Below are positions 10,290-22,967 of a DNA stretch of 64,000 nucleotides, one piece after another (position 1 is the stretch's first letter; each line of letters starts with the position of its first letter). The position numbers and the translations under genes are program-made. Origin of the DNA: Clitopilus passeckerianus (lineage: Eukaryota > Basidiomycota > Agaricomycetes > Agaricales > Entolomataceae); the NCBI GenBank assembly GCA_944990035.1, contig CALYLX010000149.1, positions 248,001-312,000 on the forward strand, in the 5' to 3' direction. The notes under the pieces are model-generated. The model saw nothing but the letters and a program-made list of their open reading frames with translations, made no database searches and was not told where the DNA came from.

Positions 10290-11841
10290 ATGGATCTCGA
10301 TATGGATCCCAGATTACATTGTCGAGCGAGGATGACGCAGCTGCGATCCTCGTTAGCTCCAGATAAAACAGCTTTATCCTCGCGAACAATGAATGAAATC
10401 GACTGCAAGGGTTATTTTCATCGTACCGTAGGTGCCGGCGCAGATTTCGCCCCGACAGCCACTCACAACATCCTTCAGAATGACAAACAAATCGTCATTG
10501 TGCTCCCGGAGCGAGAGTCTCTTCCCTCGCTTCAAGAATGGGCACATCTCTCGGTTAATCTTGAAGAGAAAGAAATCAACGCGCCTGCACTGCATGGTGC
10601 AGGCCCACCATTGATATCTCCTGGTCTGGACCGACATCGTCCTCAGGTTGCACGCGATGTTAGAGGCGAGGCGAGTCTTAGGGCTAATGTACACTCGCTG
10701 GGTCCAGAAGCGCTTGAAGCGACACCTGACGACCAATATTATCTTTCATTTGCCTTTTTTGAGGTAAACGAGGATTCCTGCTGAGGCATGTCGAAACTTA
10801 CCATGTAACAGGTCGATGAAACAATGTTCATGTTGCCTGCATGTCACTTCGTCAAGGAGTCCGCCTACTTCTATTTTAGACTCTTCCTGGAATCCCCAGG
10901 CGTTGGATGGTCCGAGGAGACTCCAATTGTGCTCAAGGGCATCAGGGTTGCATCTTTTATGGCTCTCTTAAAAGTGATATATCCGATGTGAGTTATTCAT
11001 CATTTGTCTCGGTACCTACTTGTCTCTCAGACTTTATCGAAGGGAGTTTCCGGGGAGCTCTGTGTCCCAAAAGGAGTGGATTCTGGCTCTGGAGCTGTCG
11101 GTCCGGTGGAAAATGGCAACAGTTTACCATCTGGCTCAATCCAAGCTGGATACTGCGATTCTGGGTTGGGCGGACCGAATCCACTTGGGTAGAAGGTGTG
11201 GGAACGAAAGCTGGGTCCGTCGAGGATACACAACACTCGTCGTGGGTACATTCCCCCTTTCCGAAGGGCAAGCCAGCCTTTTAGGAACTTCCACTCTTCT
11301 CAAGATAATGGAGGCTCGCGAGAAGCTACACGAAACGGGCTATCGTAACAGCTCGGTATTCAAATCAACTTTATCCCCCACCTCCCCAAAAAATAACCAG
11401 CCTTTTGTCGATGATTTGATACATACGGCACTCCGGGATGAACTTAGCGCTTTACCGGAGATGACTCTTTGCCAGAAAATCGAAGCTGCTCGCCGTATAG
11501 GTTGCTCAGATCTGCTAACTCAAGCCTGCAGTCAGCTCGTCCAAAGGGAGCAGTCCATCAACATCGATGAATTGAACCTTCTGGGGATGAACCTCACCCT
11601 AAAGATCATGAACACTAGAATTGCGCTTAGGTGTCAGTACGTCGCTACGCCAGCTACGCAGCTGCAATATTTTGCCAAGCGGGCCCATACGCGGACGCAC
11701 AATCTGATTCGCTCAGCCAGCCTTGTCGCCGAATTCTTTGAAGATGAACTCCGCACAATCCTTCCTCCAAACTTTAGAAAGTCTCGTAGCGATATCACTG
11801 GTGGAAGCTCGAGTGTCAAGAAGAAGAAAAAGAGAAAGTAG
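10290..11841 (+). CDS. BTB/POZ domain protein
   Basis: Exons 10290..10763, 10812..10987 and 11031..11841 give up to 486 residues. The BTB core spans the introns: an F-x-V-D-E-T-x-F-x-x-P segment, HFVKESAYFYFRLF, then PIVLKGIRVASFMALLKVIY. The segment EWILALELSVRWKM and WVRRGYTTLV follow, matching the usual extension of agaricomycete BTB proteins (E-W-x-x-x-L-x-L-x-x-x-W, then a W-x-x-x-G-Y-x-x-L-V motif). The tail ends in a lysine-rich run KKKKKRK, a possible nuclear localisation signal. BTB proteins act as dimerisation or cullin-3 adaptor modules. The N-terminus is uncertain: codons before about 10700 do not resemble the family and may hide another intron or a later start. Confidence 0.75.
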
Positions 11842-14800
11842 ATCAGTATCCATAATATTTACGCAGAAATAGTCAACATTAGCTCCAATGAATAGTAGGT
11901 GAAGCCTCCCATGCATGAGGTAATCTCGAGATATTCATCCTTGTCGCCAGTTTGTGCCACCACTCCCTCCTATATCCTCCATCACCTCCTACATGTTCTC
12001 CACTTCTCTGGTCCACCCCCGTTCCGTCCAAGGTCGAAGGAGCAGGAACATAGGCTTGTGGTTGTGGGTGATCGAAGCAACAGTTTTGACGACTTGAGTT
12101 TGAGTAGCTCGTCGCTGTCACAGGTCGAAAAGCGGTCCAATGTTTGGCATTTGGGACGGAAAGAAGGTTGAGCGAACTGGACGTGAGTGTGCATTGGTGG
12201 TGAGAGGACAGAGGAGGCGTGTACGAGTGTTTACACGAGAACACGTAGGCCGGCGATTGATCTCTGAGATCTAGCACATCCTCGCCATCCTCGACAATTT
12301 CAGGTAATTCGATGGACCGGCGTCACTTGGTGTGCGGCCATATCGAGTCAACTTCGGCGGACGAAGGAAAGGCACCCTTCGTAGCCAATCTTTGGCCTAT
12401 TTCGAACACCTCGAGAGTCAGGGACCAGGGAATCAAGCGAGCAACTCGCCCAATTCGTACACGAAGGAGGATAGGGTTCGGAGATTGGTCTCGTGGCTAG
12501 GAAGCGGCCCGACGGAGACTCGGACATTTGCTCCTGAGTGCAGATAGAGATAGAGGAGAAGGGGATGGGGATGGGGTTCCCTCTTGCTTTCGTGCGCATG
12601 TTTTCGTTGGGATATAAAGGTGTTTCGTGCTTCGTTCTTGGTTCTAGGTAGAGGTATCTCTGCCTTCCTGAGGGATTCCAAGCACCACAACTGTGGCCAT
12701 CGCGATTGGGGCTGCTGGAGGGGGAGAGATCCCAAAGCTGTCGCTGTCCTGGTTTTACCCAGTCACTTCCATATTTCTCCTCCTCCTCCTCCTCCTCCTC
12801 TGCCGCCATCCATCGCCTCGTCTGTGGTTTCCCTGAAATGGGATCTAGCATCCAACACATCGAGTCGTCATCCTCCTCCTCCCCGGCTCCAAATGCTCCA
12901 ATGAAAGGAAGTGCGCATTCAAACGTAGCGTCGGGGGATGAAGGAAGGACACCAAGTTGACTTGGGCTCCACATACACGAACTGGCACATTTTGAGCTCG
13001 ACCTGCAGACGAGTTAGTAAGTGTAACACAAGTAGATGCGAAAAGTGACATACTGTGAGAGTAGTTAGACCCCAGATTAGGCTGTAGCTGGTGGTATGGT
13101 TGGGATCCGTCGCCCTTCGACTGGACGCCTGAAAGGTTCGTCTGCATCAACACCCTGCCGTCTACCACTTCCTACGCATATCTTGTTCCGTCCTCCTCCC
13201 ACCTTCGGAGGCATGGTGCGAGCGAGGTAGCGAGGAAAGAAGAGAGCTTTAAGTGTGATCCTGAACGTCAGAATGCAGCTTGACTTCATAGAGATGGAGG
13301 AACTGCAGCAACCGCAAGAGGAACAGGTTGCGTCACTGAAGAGGGCGGGATGCAGGGGAATAGTTGGGTTTTATTGTGAGGGTCGACGGCATGTCATGCC
13401 GAATCCAGTTGGTTGCGAGGTTTAGAGGCATGAGGTATAGTGAGAGAAGGACATTCGCCTACAGGAGGAGTAGGAGTGATGGTCGGGGAGAAAGTAGGCC
13501 TTTCCAAAACGGGAAGTGGCATCGTCTTGCCTCTTGCCATGATCACCTCCAACTACGAAACTCTGGCCAAGCAATCTGAATCCTTGGATACACTCCTAGC
13601 TCTAGATAAATTGTGGCCGTCAAGAGCAAACGTCTTGATCATCAAGTGTCCAACTTGAACATGCAAATATTCACTACCTGCTACATCAACTTTTCTTCTT
13701 CACTCTCCTGACTATGACCTCGTTCCATCTCCCGTTCCGGATGGGCAGGACGTTGCCGAATATGCCTGCTTTGTTCCTTGGTATGCCTTCTATCTCTTCC
13801 CTGTTTGAAATCACTGATTCTGATGGACGTATGTAGTCAACCTCGCATCCTATTCCTAGCAGACTGAACTCGGTGCATGGCACACAGTCGACTAGCATTC
13901 CGCCCTTTTCAGTCTGAAGCGACCTCTCCCCTCCTCCCGCACTCACTGCAGCCCCTGCACCTGCATCATGATGCATATAGTTGACGTCGCCGACCGGATT
14001 CGATAACCCACCATCATCCAGGACTACCTCCGTAGATCCCTCCCAAAAACTGGCTTGTTCCCTACAGTCGACCTCGCAACGTAGCCACCCTCTTGAATCA
14101 TACCACCCCATCCATTCGAATCCCTTCCCTCCCTCCCTAACATTCACGTTTATTGTCATTTCTTGCAGGACCGAGCGGATCTACAGAACCACGCACGCGA
14201 ATCGATTGGCCCTAGGACGATGCCCCCTGCCTTGCACCAATTGCAACAGTAGCAGTATCAACACCTGCTACGTTGCCTACCTCCATAGCTCGTCGACACA
14301 ACCGACCATGCTCCCAGGTGCGGACGAAGCCTTCCAATAGCTACCCCGCTCGAATTGCTCTTCCTAAATCTCCCTCCGAAGACATCCACCTACCTTCATC
14401 CCCACCAAGTCTAATATGTCAGCATCAGGTGTGCGTGTGTAGAGCCGGCTGGCTGGTCTTACGACAGGCCCATCATGAATCCCGTATCCAATGTCTATGT
14501 CGATGCCTACCCGTTGTTCACTGGGAACTTAACGTCAACGGCGGCAGCAGCAACAACCCCTCCTGCTACGCTACCTCCTCAGACAGGTTGTCAAGCGTCA
14601 ACGTATACTGCTTCGTGCGCAACCAACCACGCGACCCAGTCGAGGTTGGTAAACCCACGCATCCTCCATCTCACCAGAACCTGCGTTGTCTCCTATCTGC
14701 CAAGGACGAAGCCTTATGGATGCCACCAACCACACCACCAGCTACCAGCTACCGTGACCGCCTGATCTCGGGTCTAGTGGCTTTCAAAACTTTGCCACTC

Positions 14801-15981
14801 AAGAATCTCGCCCGCTCTCCCTCCTCTCCCTCGCCTCCTTTTTGCCTCAACGGACGCCACTCCAACAACCCACTGGAAGTCATAACGTTCGCGCCACTGG
14901 TCTTGGGGATGGGTTTGACCGTATAGAGGAACAGCGAACCAGTGGAATGCAGAGTGATGGCCTGGAGGGAACCCGGGTCGTCGTTGTTGGGCTTTTCGCT
15001 TGGGCTGTAGTTGGAGGGCCGGCAATATGGGAGAGTTGAGCAGCTTTGCGAAACCCAAACTTTGGGACCATACACCCGGTATGAGGGTGCCCTACAATAC
15101 GGTATACCAGCTCCCCGATCCCAGCGCCAAGGTCGTTCAACCATCCCTCCTGGACGTTGCCCACATCACCCTACATATACCAAGGTCCACTGCGACGTTT
15201 CGGCTCCCTCCCTTCCCTCTTCTCCGCTATGTCTTCGCCATAAGCTGGTTCGATGTGCTGGATAGTTCTTTGGCAGACAATTTCAGTTTCGCGGGCAGTA
15301 TTTGCACATTCGTACGTGAGGCTGTTACGTATCACCTTCATTAACTCTCACACAACGAATTCCAGGTTCTTCTTCCATGACGTACAATTTTAGTGTACAT
15401 GTATAACCACGATCACTGAGAAATACATTCTTATTTCGCGCTTGTTCTCGAGCCTCAACCAACGCGTGTGATCATCCCAGGGTGAATATAGTTGAGGTGA
15501 TTCTTTTCCAGGATTTGCTAGCCTCTTGCTATCGTTCGCTCACAATCAATGGATGCCATTGAAGGTCAGGCTTATACCCAATTTGTTAGTGACCAGGTTA
15601 GGCCTCCTGACCCAACGCTACTATTCAGTGTTCATTCTCTTAAATGCAGACTCCAAACTCGTAACCCACCATACCGTGACATTCGCTACTTCCACAGGTG
15701 GTGATGCAATGCTGGTCTAAAACAGGAAGCCACATCACCTTTAGGTCTCCTTCAAGAAACAATTGCCGCCTCCAGATCGCCCAACAATTTAGATTGTCAG
15801 ACTAATCCGACAGTAGGAATGTTCCAAGCGACGTGCGGTCCCAATCAAGGACTAGCTGAATTCAACCCTTCACAATCATTTACCCGCAAGACAATAAAGC
15901 GCAGGTACATTCACCCAGCTCTACACCTGTTTCGTTCACGTCCCGACCCCTAGTATCTGCTACACTTTCCGATCAACGCCC
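11842..15981. other. Long gene-free stretch
   Basis: About 4.1 kb with no supported gene. Open frames are numerous on both strands but short, mutually overlapping and rich in Ser/Pro/Arg or Glu runs. A CTC microsatellite lies at 12776. The texture, with remnants in all frames, suggests decayed repeats. Confidence 0.5.
12776..12801 (+). repeat. CTC/TCC trinucleotide microsatellite
   Basis: A near-perfect run of about eight CTC units. Read on the minus strand it gives the poly-glutamate seen in a 208-codon open frame, which is the main reason that frame stays open. Confidence 0.8.
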
Positions 15982-17137
15982 ATGCCAGCGAACGGATCTG
16001 TCATCGTCGACCCCAACTGGGACGATTTGCATGCCTCGGCCTTGAAACTCACCTACGTGTGCACCTTCCCGTACAAAACACACCCTCGCTCAGCCGAGGC
16101 GGAGGCCTATGTCCGAGACTACTTTTTCTACCAAATGGCCCTGGCCCTCGGAAGAAGCCAAACAGAGGTTTTTGAAATTAGACTTAGATTCCGTCGGCTC
16201 ATTCTGGCTCCCAGGCGTCACCTATCCTATGCTCGAGCCCGCAGCCGCTTGGCTCGCCGTCTACTTCATTATCGATGATATGATGGAACATCTCTCGGAT
16301 GCGGTGAGGGTCCATAGATGTTTCCCTTCCAATTCCGAATCGCTCATAATACAACTTAGGGCCAGAGCGTGGCACGCATATTCCCGCTTACCCTAGGCAC
16401 CGTACGACCGGCGCCAGGCGACGCTTTTGAAGAAGCCTTGTTCGATATCCACGAAAGATGCCGCTCTGCCGGGGACCAAGCTGATTTAGAACGCTTCACG
16501 GAAGCGAGTGAAGTCAATATCCGGTGGATGAAATACGTCATCAAGAAAAGCAAGGAGGCCATCATGGGAGAGTCGGTCGGATATGATACATTCGAGGACT
16601 TCATGGCCGCAAGGGTACAGGAGGTCGGGGGACCGTGAGTCACATTTTGTGCCCAATGTGTTCAGAGAGTAACCGCGCACATATAGTGTCACGATGCCTA
16701 TCGTTCGATGGTGTTACAGCTTTGCAGCTCCAGAGGCTATACATCAACACCCAAGTGTCCTAGCTATGGAATATGTCGCGATGACACACGCCACTGCTCT
16801 GAACGACCTCTACTCTCTCCGGAAAGAGCTCAAGGAAGTCGCACAGAAGAAGCGCGTGGGGGTGAATATCAGGGTTATCAACTCAGTGTTTTACCTCGCA
16901 GAGAAGCACGGGTGGGGTTTAGTAGATGCAGTGAAGGATTTAGAGCGACGCCTGGAAGGTTTTGAAGTAAGTTTTCTGGAGGCTGCGGAAAAAGCGAAAC
17001 GGGTGGTAGAGGCTGGGTTCGGAAAGGAGGGATTAGTGATGGTTGAGGAGTATATTAGTATATTGAAGGACCTTGTGGCTGGGAATGCTGCGTGGCATGT
17101 GCAATGCGGAAGGTACAACAATTTCGACCTGTACTAG
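15982..17137 (+). CDS. Terpene synthase 2, with a one-base frameshift in exon 1
   Basis: Paralogue of the gene at 183. Exons 15982..16303, 16360..16634 and 16687..17137 are placed at the same positions and phases as in terpene synthase 1. Exon 1 is 322 bases against 321 in the paralogue, and the frame changes at a run of five T at 16123-16127. In the first frame the protein starts with FPY at the place where the paralogue also has FPY; after the run the family sequence continues one frame over. The aspartate-rich motif is IIDDMMEHL and the NSE motif is NDLYSLRKE, both intact, and the RY pair (GRYN) is present near the end. If the extra T is real, the gene is a recent pseudogene, or translation begins at the internal ATG at 16109. 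If it is a sequencing error, it is a normal sesquiterpene synthase. Confidence 0.8.
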
Positions 17138-19666
17138 TAATTGTAGGAATTTCTGGGGAATGGCAAACGGACATCAGCAAATCCGATACAGTGTTCACAG
17201 AAGTGTTCAAGGAGCTTTCTTTGATCCTCTTCAAGATCGAAGGGCCTACAATGGGTAACGTCCAATCCAGTCGACAAGTTTCTTATTAGCCTCCTCGCGG
17301 AATTTGAGACGATATGTATTGCCAGAATCCTGAGAAACCTTCGCGTTGGCCGACTTGCAATTGGCTCTTTCAGGGCCATGTCACACCTCCGCGTCACAGA
17401 ACACTTTGCTTTCTTCCTACCATCATCGTCGTCCTTGTCCTCCTCACCATGGCATTGGAATCTCAAGATGCATATCGGGAAACCATGGAACTAAGAAACT
17501 ACCAAAAAAAACTGGCCTGAAATATTGAGGACAACTGCACCCCAGCTCGTTGTGGTCGGTGAAGCAAGCGACATGCCAACAGACCTGGTAGGTGCCGATC
17601 CAAACTTCATTTCTACACGCTCTAACCCCACTGGTAGGCGTACACCATACCCGCTGTTTTAGCGTTCTTGAACTCTCACAAGATTGCATGAAACTTTGAC
17701 GAGAAGCTGCACCCCCATTCATACGGCACGCGCAGTGCGTACGTAGTGGGTATTGGCCTACATTTACATGTCCTCGTCTCCCTCCTGACTAGAGTACGCC
17801 GTTCCCTGGCAAAATCATTTCAACGAGCTAACCCATTCTTTCAGGTACTTGAGAAGATGAGAGATAGAAGGCCTTATTTGGATCGTTACTCACCCAGCAC
17901 CTGCCCGAAGTTTCCTCTATAATCCCCGCCTCCCTCAACCCATGAGGTCCATCGTCCCTGCCGAAAACACTTTCCGCACCTGTTCCCTGTGTGAGAATGC
18001 GTCGGGCTCTTCCCTCGCAGTTGCAGCTCCCTATCATTGGCTCCTCCCAGAGCACACCTCACCACGCTGTGCAACGGTTCGAGACATTAGCAAGTTGCCA
18101 CCGGTGCAGCCTGGCCTTCCCTATCTCGTCGCTGGGAGTGTGCTTGCAGACCACCGATGAACCTGCGGCATGTGTCGTTGGCCAAGGTCAACCAACCCGG
18201 AGAACGGACAAACGGAGGTGAGAAAATAATGGTGTTCGTCGCCTCCACGGTCCTTCCCTCCCATACCCATGTCCGTATCTTCCATATCCCGGCCTGGTTT
18301 AGTCCCTACCCACTTGGTCGTTTCTTCGTCAGAAACACCTCAGGCTCCCTACCCAACCAAAAACCAAATATCGATCAGAGGCTAAGGTGCACCATCGGGT
18401 GCTCGTGGACAGTGGACGCTGGTCCTTACTTTTCATGTTCTCGTGGTGCAGTTTGGATGGACATCGGGTTGAAGTAGGCCGGGCCACCATCGTTCTGGAT
18501 GAGAGGCTGAGGAGAGGAGTTTGACAAGGTTAAACGGGATGAGGATGTCAGGCGAGGAGCAACTGTTCGGAAGACTGGCGTTACCGTCGCCGTGCCTAGG
18601 AACCGAGGACTTCCAGCTCCGGTCGCATATGACACGTTTGGTGCCTTCAAAAGCAGCAACGTCGCCAGCGTCAGCACCTCCGCCCTCTTTTATCAGAAAA
18701 GAGGTCCCAGGCCTCGCTCTCCATCTCCATCGACGTTTCGAACGAAATTGTATTACCAGCATCCGAAAGTGCACATATTGAGGCGGACGGCCTTTGATGC
18801 GTATGACATCTTCCCGCTTCGTTCAGCTGCACCGCCAGCAAGTAGCTGGTCTCAAATCAGCCTTCTGCCTTTCAAACAGGCGCATTCCCAGTGGGCACAC
18901 TATCGTCGTGGCGACGGTACGAGGATCAGTCATCCTCTGCTGGCGTCAAGCGCTACGTCTCCCTCGCCGGTACCCTCTCCTCACTCCTCCCAAATCCCTC
19001 GCCTGGTCCTCACTACCCCCCTGCCTCGTTGCTTCTAAACGCTAATGAGCGCTCCCCAAATTCCCAATCATTGCACCTTCAACTCCAAAATGGAAGGCCG
19101 CCTCTTATCCAAGTCATCATAACCTAGGCAGTGTGGGCGAAGTGAAGATGTATCCTCGTAGGCGACAGGAATGGGACGCAGTCCCAGACGCTGAGGCAGC
19201 AGCAGTAACAGGAGGGCATTCAAGCGATTCCTTCCTAAGCCCGCACAGGCATGTCGAGCGAGGTTCATGCGTATGCCTGGTAGAAATTGGAGGAAAGCTC
19301 CGCCGTAACGCACATAGGGTGGTCTTTTGGTCTCGATTTCTGTGACGGAAAGCTAGGAGCTGCGGACGATTGGAGGATATGAAAGGCGGGGAAGCAGGAT
19401 CGTCTCACCCCCCTCACTTAGAATTGACGTTTGCAGTCGCTTCATTATCATTGGGAATGAATCCCTTATCTTTCCTGTCCTTTTTGCTCCCTTCCATTAA
19501 TCTTAGAAATCTATCGGCTTATTGGCATGATCATTTGAGGGTAGTTCATCTCCTGATTCTTACTAGACCTCGGATACATCCAATAATGAATTCTTTTGAA
19601 TATAAAATGAGTGCGATACGAAACTAGCTCCTACCCGTCTTCCCAAGAAAGGGGAAGGGAGGCGTT

Positions 19667-19689
19667 AACCCTAACCACGAATTAGGGTT
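19667..19689. repeat. Inverted repeat of the telomere-type octamer
   Basis: AACCCTAA and TTAGGGTT are perfect reverse complements separated by seven bases. Each arm holds the TTAGGG hexamer used by fungal telomeres. Arms are too short to be a former telomere end; see the finding. Confidence 0.55.
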
Positions 19690-21210
19690 TGGTTCATCTC
19701 CTTCAAGTTCAACGTTCAACTTCTACAGCAACGTTGAAGTTCACCTTCTCTCCACGGCGGATTCTGCCATTATCGACTACCAATACGATAAACCCTCTAA
19801 ATTATGAAACTCCGAATATGGCGCTCTCGCCAATCGAACCTGTTAGGAGCGGCCACAACTTCAAGCTTCCCTAGCCACGCACAGAATCGCAGCAACGAAC
19901 CAAGCGATGAACCCGAAATGACCTTCTTACCGGAACCTCCGGGTGTAATATATAAGTGCTCACTCAAGTACATAGCCTCCAGGCTCGTGATATTTTGCTT
20001 GCCTGTCTCCGAGGCCTCAGCGGCTTCCTGCGTGCATCATCGTCAATTACGGCCAGTTATCTGATGGAACTCGACTTCGCGTTCATACAATATCCTCAAC
20101 CTCAGGCCCTTCGAGAACCCTTCAGTTCTGATGTATGACGGTGTTGGATTCCACACTCAAGACGCACGTACTGAGTCTTGAACCTGTTTTGACCTGATTT
20201 CCTCGGATTACTTGTTATCCTTACGAGCCATGTCACTCGTCATTAGCTGAAGGATGCAAGCAATTTCCTATCGCTTCTTTATCCCAGCCATATCTCGCAT
20301 TGGTCTTAGCCTCTGTTCTTGACCTAGGCTTTCTAAAGACAACGAAATTAACATGCCAAATCATTGCAAAATGCAGGGATACTCGGTTCTGTCTCCTCAA
20401 GAGCGTCTTCGTTCTGGATTCGTGACCAGCTTCTTTATCTTACACGAACTCACATACCCTCAGGACCCACCTGGTGGCAAAGCCTACCCGACATCTAATT
20501 CCGACCTCCACAAATAGAATCCAATATATTGGCGTACGTTACAAAGTCTGGGGCCATTATCGAATGAGAAACTACCTCGGATTGGCCTCCATTCCATGGC
20601 CGCTCGAAGCTGGTCAAAGATCGCGGCCCACCTCGGAGTTGCTCAGCCATTTCGATTGGCGGAAGTACTTCTAAGTCGTTTACACTTCCACGTCTTTGAC
20701 CTCCTTAATTTCCAGCTTTTGTACATTTCGGACCCTGCGAGGCCGCCCTTGATGGTCAACACGATTGGTAGTCTGCTTGAGCTCGGAGGTGACTCCTATC
20801 TGCCATGTCCATGTCCTTTTACTTTCTTCTTTGGCGTCTCACCACTCACCTGATCTCTGTTTACCTCACGAGCTTGACTCGCGTTCCTTCTGGTGGGCAA
20901 GCCTGGGCCTTCTCTGCCCGCAATTAAACCATCATCGGATGGTGTGCAATCTGTCGCACGGTAGAATCAGCATCGTGTTGCTTCTATTCTTAATGACTGG
21001 CATCCAGTGTTGACTCCTTGTACTACATGCTTCAAGGCCAAGGAAAGACAACCTTCGAGAAATTTCGACCTTTCGATTGCGAGTCCTAGGTTCATCGGGG
21101 GTGATGAAAGTCCGAAGGCTCGTTGGCAGCTCGAGTACCATGCCGTATATTGTCCGCCATGTGGGACGGTGGGAAGGGAGAGCAAATATTTGCATGTGGG
21201 CTACGAAAGG

Positions 21211-21218
21211 TATAAATA
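21211..21218 (+). promoter_or_regulatory. TATA box of the lectin-like gene
   Basis: TATAAATA lies 85 bases before the ATG at 21303, a usual distance for fungal genes with strong promoters. Confidence 0.6.
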
Positions 21219-21302
21219 CTACGCAAGTATCGCTTTCATTCAGTTGTCACTGAGAGCTCTCATCGAAGGCGTCAACGAAACAACATATCCAACTCACTCA
21301 AC

Positions 21303-21995
21303 ATGCCCTCACTTGAACCCGGCCGTTACTACGTTATCACCAACATTGTCACCGGGCAGGCATTGGACCTGTCTGGAGCTGATGCTACTCAAGGTAGGCT
21401 CCACGTTCCATGGCCAAGTTCGCGATCCCGGAACTCATCTCTCTCTGACAAAATTCAGTAATTGGTTGGCCCTATCATGCCGCTGAGAATCAACAGGTAC
21501 AGAGTTCCTTCGTCTTCCTCTTCTCTGTCGATCTCGCGGTGATATTGCATTACTCAACCTGTATTAGTGGAGACTTGAAGGCGCCGACGGCAATTTCAAG
21601 CTCATTTGCCGAAGCACTGGACAGTACGTCTACGTAGCACCAGGAACCAAAGTCACGACCGTGAACGACACCGTGGGCACCACGTTCGGATTCTCCAGGT
21701 TCACCTCGCCAGGTACCCAGTGGGACGGTACATATTCGTGAGTTATCGCCTTACATGGAGCAATTGTATCAGGCATCTCCGAGTGTGGAACTTCGTTGAA
21801 CCAGTTGCAACAGAATTGTGAAGGGTTGGGACGCTTTAGAGGTGGCCTCCTCTGGTGCTAGGGTTGTCCTGGCCGATACCGACTTTCGCAACCCCTATCC
21901 AAAGTTGTGGACCATTGTCCCCGTTTGTGAGCACCTGTTTGTGTCGGACATTTACGTGTGGATACTGATGAGTTCGTTCTTTAGAAGAGGTCTGA
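21303..21995 (+). CDS. Ricin-B-type beta-trefoil lectin-like protein
   Basis: Exons 21303..21393, 21459..21496, 21568..21737 and a fourth from 21814. The first exon has Y-x-I-x-N-x-x-T-G-x-x-L-D-L-S, followed after the intron by VIGWPYHAAENQQW. Both are marks of the ricin B (CBM13-like) repeat with its Q-x-W signature. A second repeat (residues about 50-95) is divergent. The last exon has GWDALEVASSGARVV and then KLWTIVPV, the closing repeat. No signal peptide is present, as in many cytoplasmic mushroom lectins. Only a beta-trefoil carbohydrate-binding fold is seen; no catalytic chain is attached. The C-terminus is uncertain: after VPV, splicing gives an immediate stop or about seven more residues, depending on the acceptor (21984 or 21972). 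Confidence 0.72.
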
Positions 21996-22863
21996 TGAAG
22001 TATCGACATACTCTAGCTCGTTTGTTTCCGTTCCATAGATTCATGTATGTACAGTATTAGGATCGATTGATTGTGCGTTTGTCCGTGACCGAGAATTTTG
22101 AGGGAATAAGGGATAGACACCAAAACACCATTAAAATCTGTTCAGGAATCTCCGACTGTATAGGTTTGAAGGCTTCTCTTGAATGTACACCTCACTGCCA
22201 GGTTGGTCTAACAATTGGGCTTTGCATAGAGCACGAGTTCGAGTTTGCTAGTAGGAAACGGGAGCGCCATCTGACGGCTCCAATCTGGCCTATTACTTGA
22301 GGCGTACGATGTTAGTTGGCACAGGTATATGGGTGCGAGAGAGACGTACGGTGAGAAAACGGAAGCGCTCAGGAGCTCTGCGAGTTTAAAGCCTACTGAA
22401 TGAGTCGAAGATCAACTGATGTAAGCAAGACTCAGTTAACCTCCCCCTTCTTGAACTACTGTAGCCTCCACACAAGCGACTACGGGCATGGCTGTCATTT
22501 TCCTTTCCACCGAACGAGCAACTAAACCGCCATGGTCCCCATTGGCTCTGTCACCGGATTCACAGCCCGATTCAAATAGGGTTGGCCATCAATGGGTGAT
22601 TAATTTATTCCCCGTATGCCATCTTCGAAGCAACCTTTGAGAAGATGGAAGTCCAAGTGTGGATTCGGATCTGACAAGGATCTCGGGCGCTAGATTCTTG
22701 TTTAAAGCCGCCACTAATTTGATTCAGGTTTTCCTACACGTATATATTGTCACACGAGAAATAATACAAAGAACTGTCTGGATTTTCGCAAATTTACTCT
22801 GATGTATTTTGACCGATAAATTTCTTAGCACCTCGAGTTTAACGTCTATTCCCCTCCTCTAGC
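21996..22863. other. Gene-free stretch between the lectin-like and SH3-like genes
   Basis: No supported gene on either strand. Confidence 0.45.
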
Positions 22864-22967
22864 ATACAGGGATGTCACCTGAAAGATTTCTAGTCAGAAC
22901 TCAGTCCAGCCCCGCATATAGGGATCTGAGCTGAAAGATTACTAGTCAGAATTCAGTCTAGCTCCGA
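22864..22967. repeat. Two-copy tandem repeat of about 52 bp
   Basis: Unit 1 (22864-22915) and unit 2 (22916-22967) share strings such as CTGAAAGATT and CTAGTCAGAA and differ at about ten positions. Unit 2 contains the last five codons of the minus-strand SH3-like gene; unit 1 is its downstream copy. Confidence 0.8.

Larger units (their letters stand above)
17138..21302. other. Long gene-free stretch
   Basis: About 4.2 kb without a supported gene. Open frames are short, overlap on both strands and carry no recognised motif. A telomere-hexamer palindrome lies at 19667-19689. Confidence 0.5.

Noticed and set aside
12348..12974. 208-codon minus-strand frame with poly-glutamate
   Set aside because: The frame is kept open by the CTC microsatellite; no family features and no splice context.
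16109..16396. ATG at 16109 as the true start of terpene synthase 2
   Set aside because: It would drop the FPY region that the paralogue keeps; a 37-base intron that could connect the frames is shorter than any other intron in the window. Kept only as an alternative.
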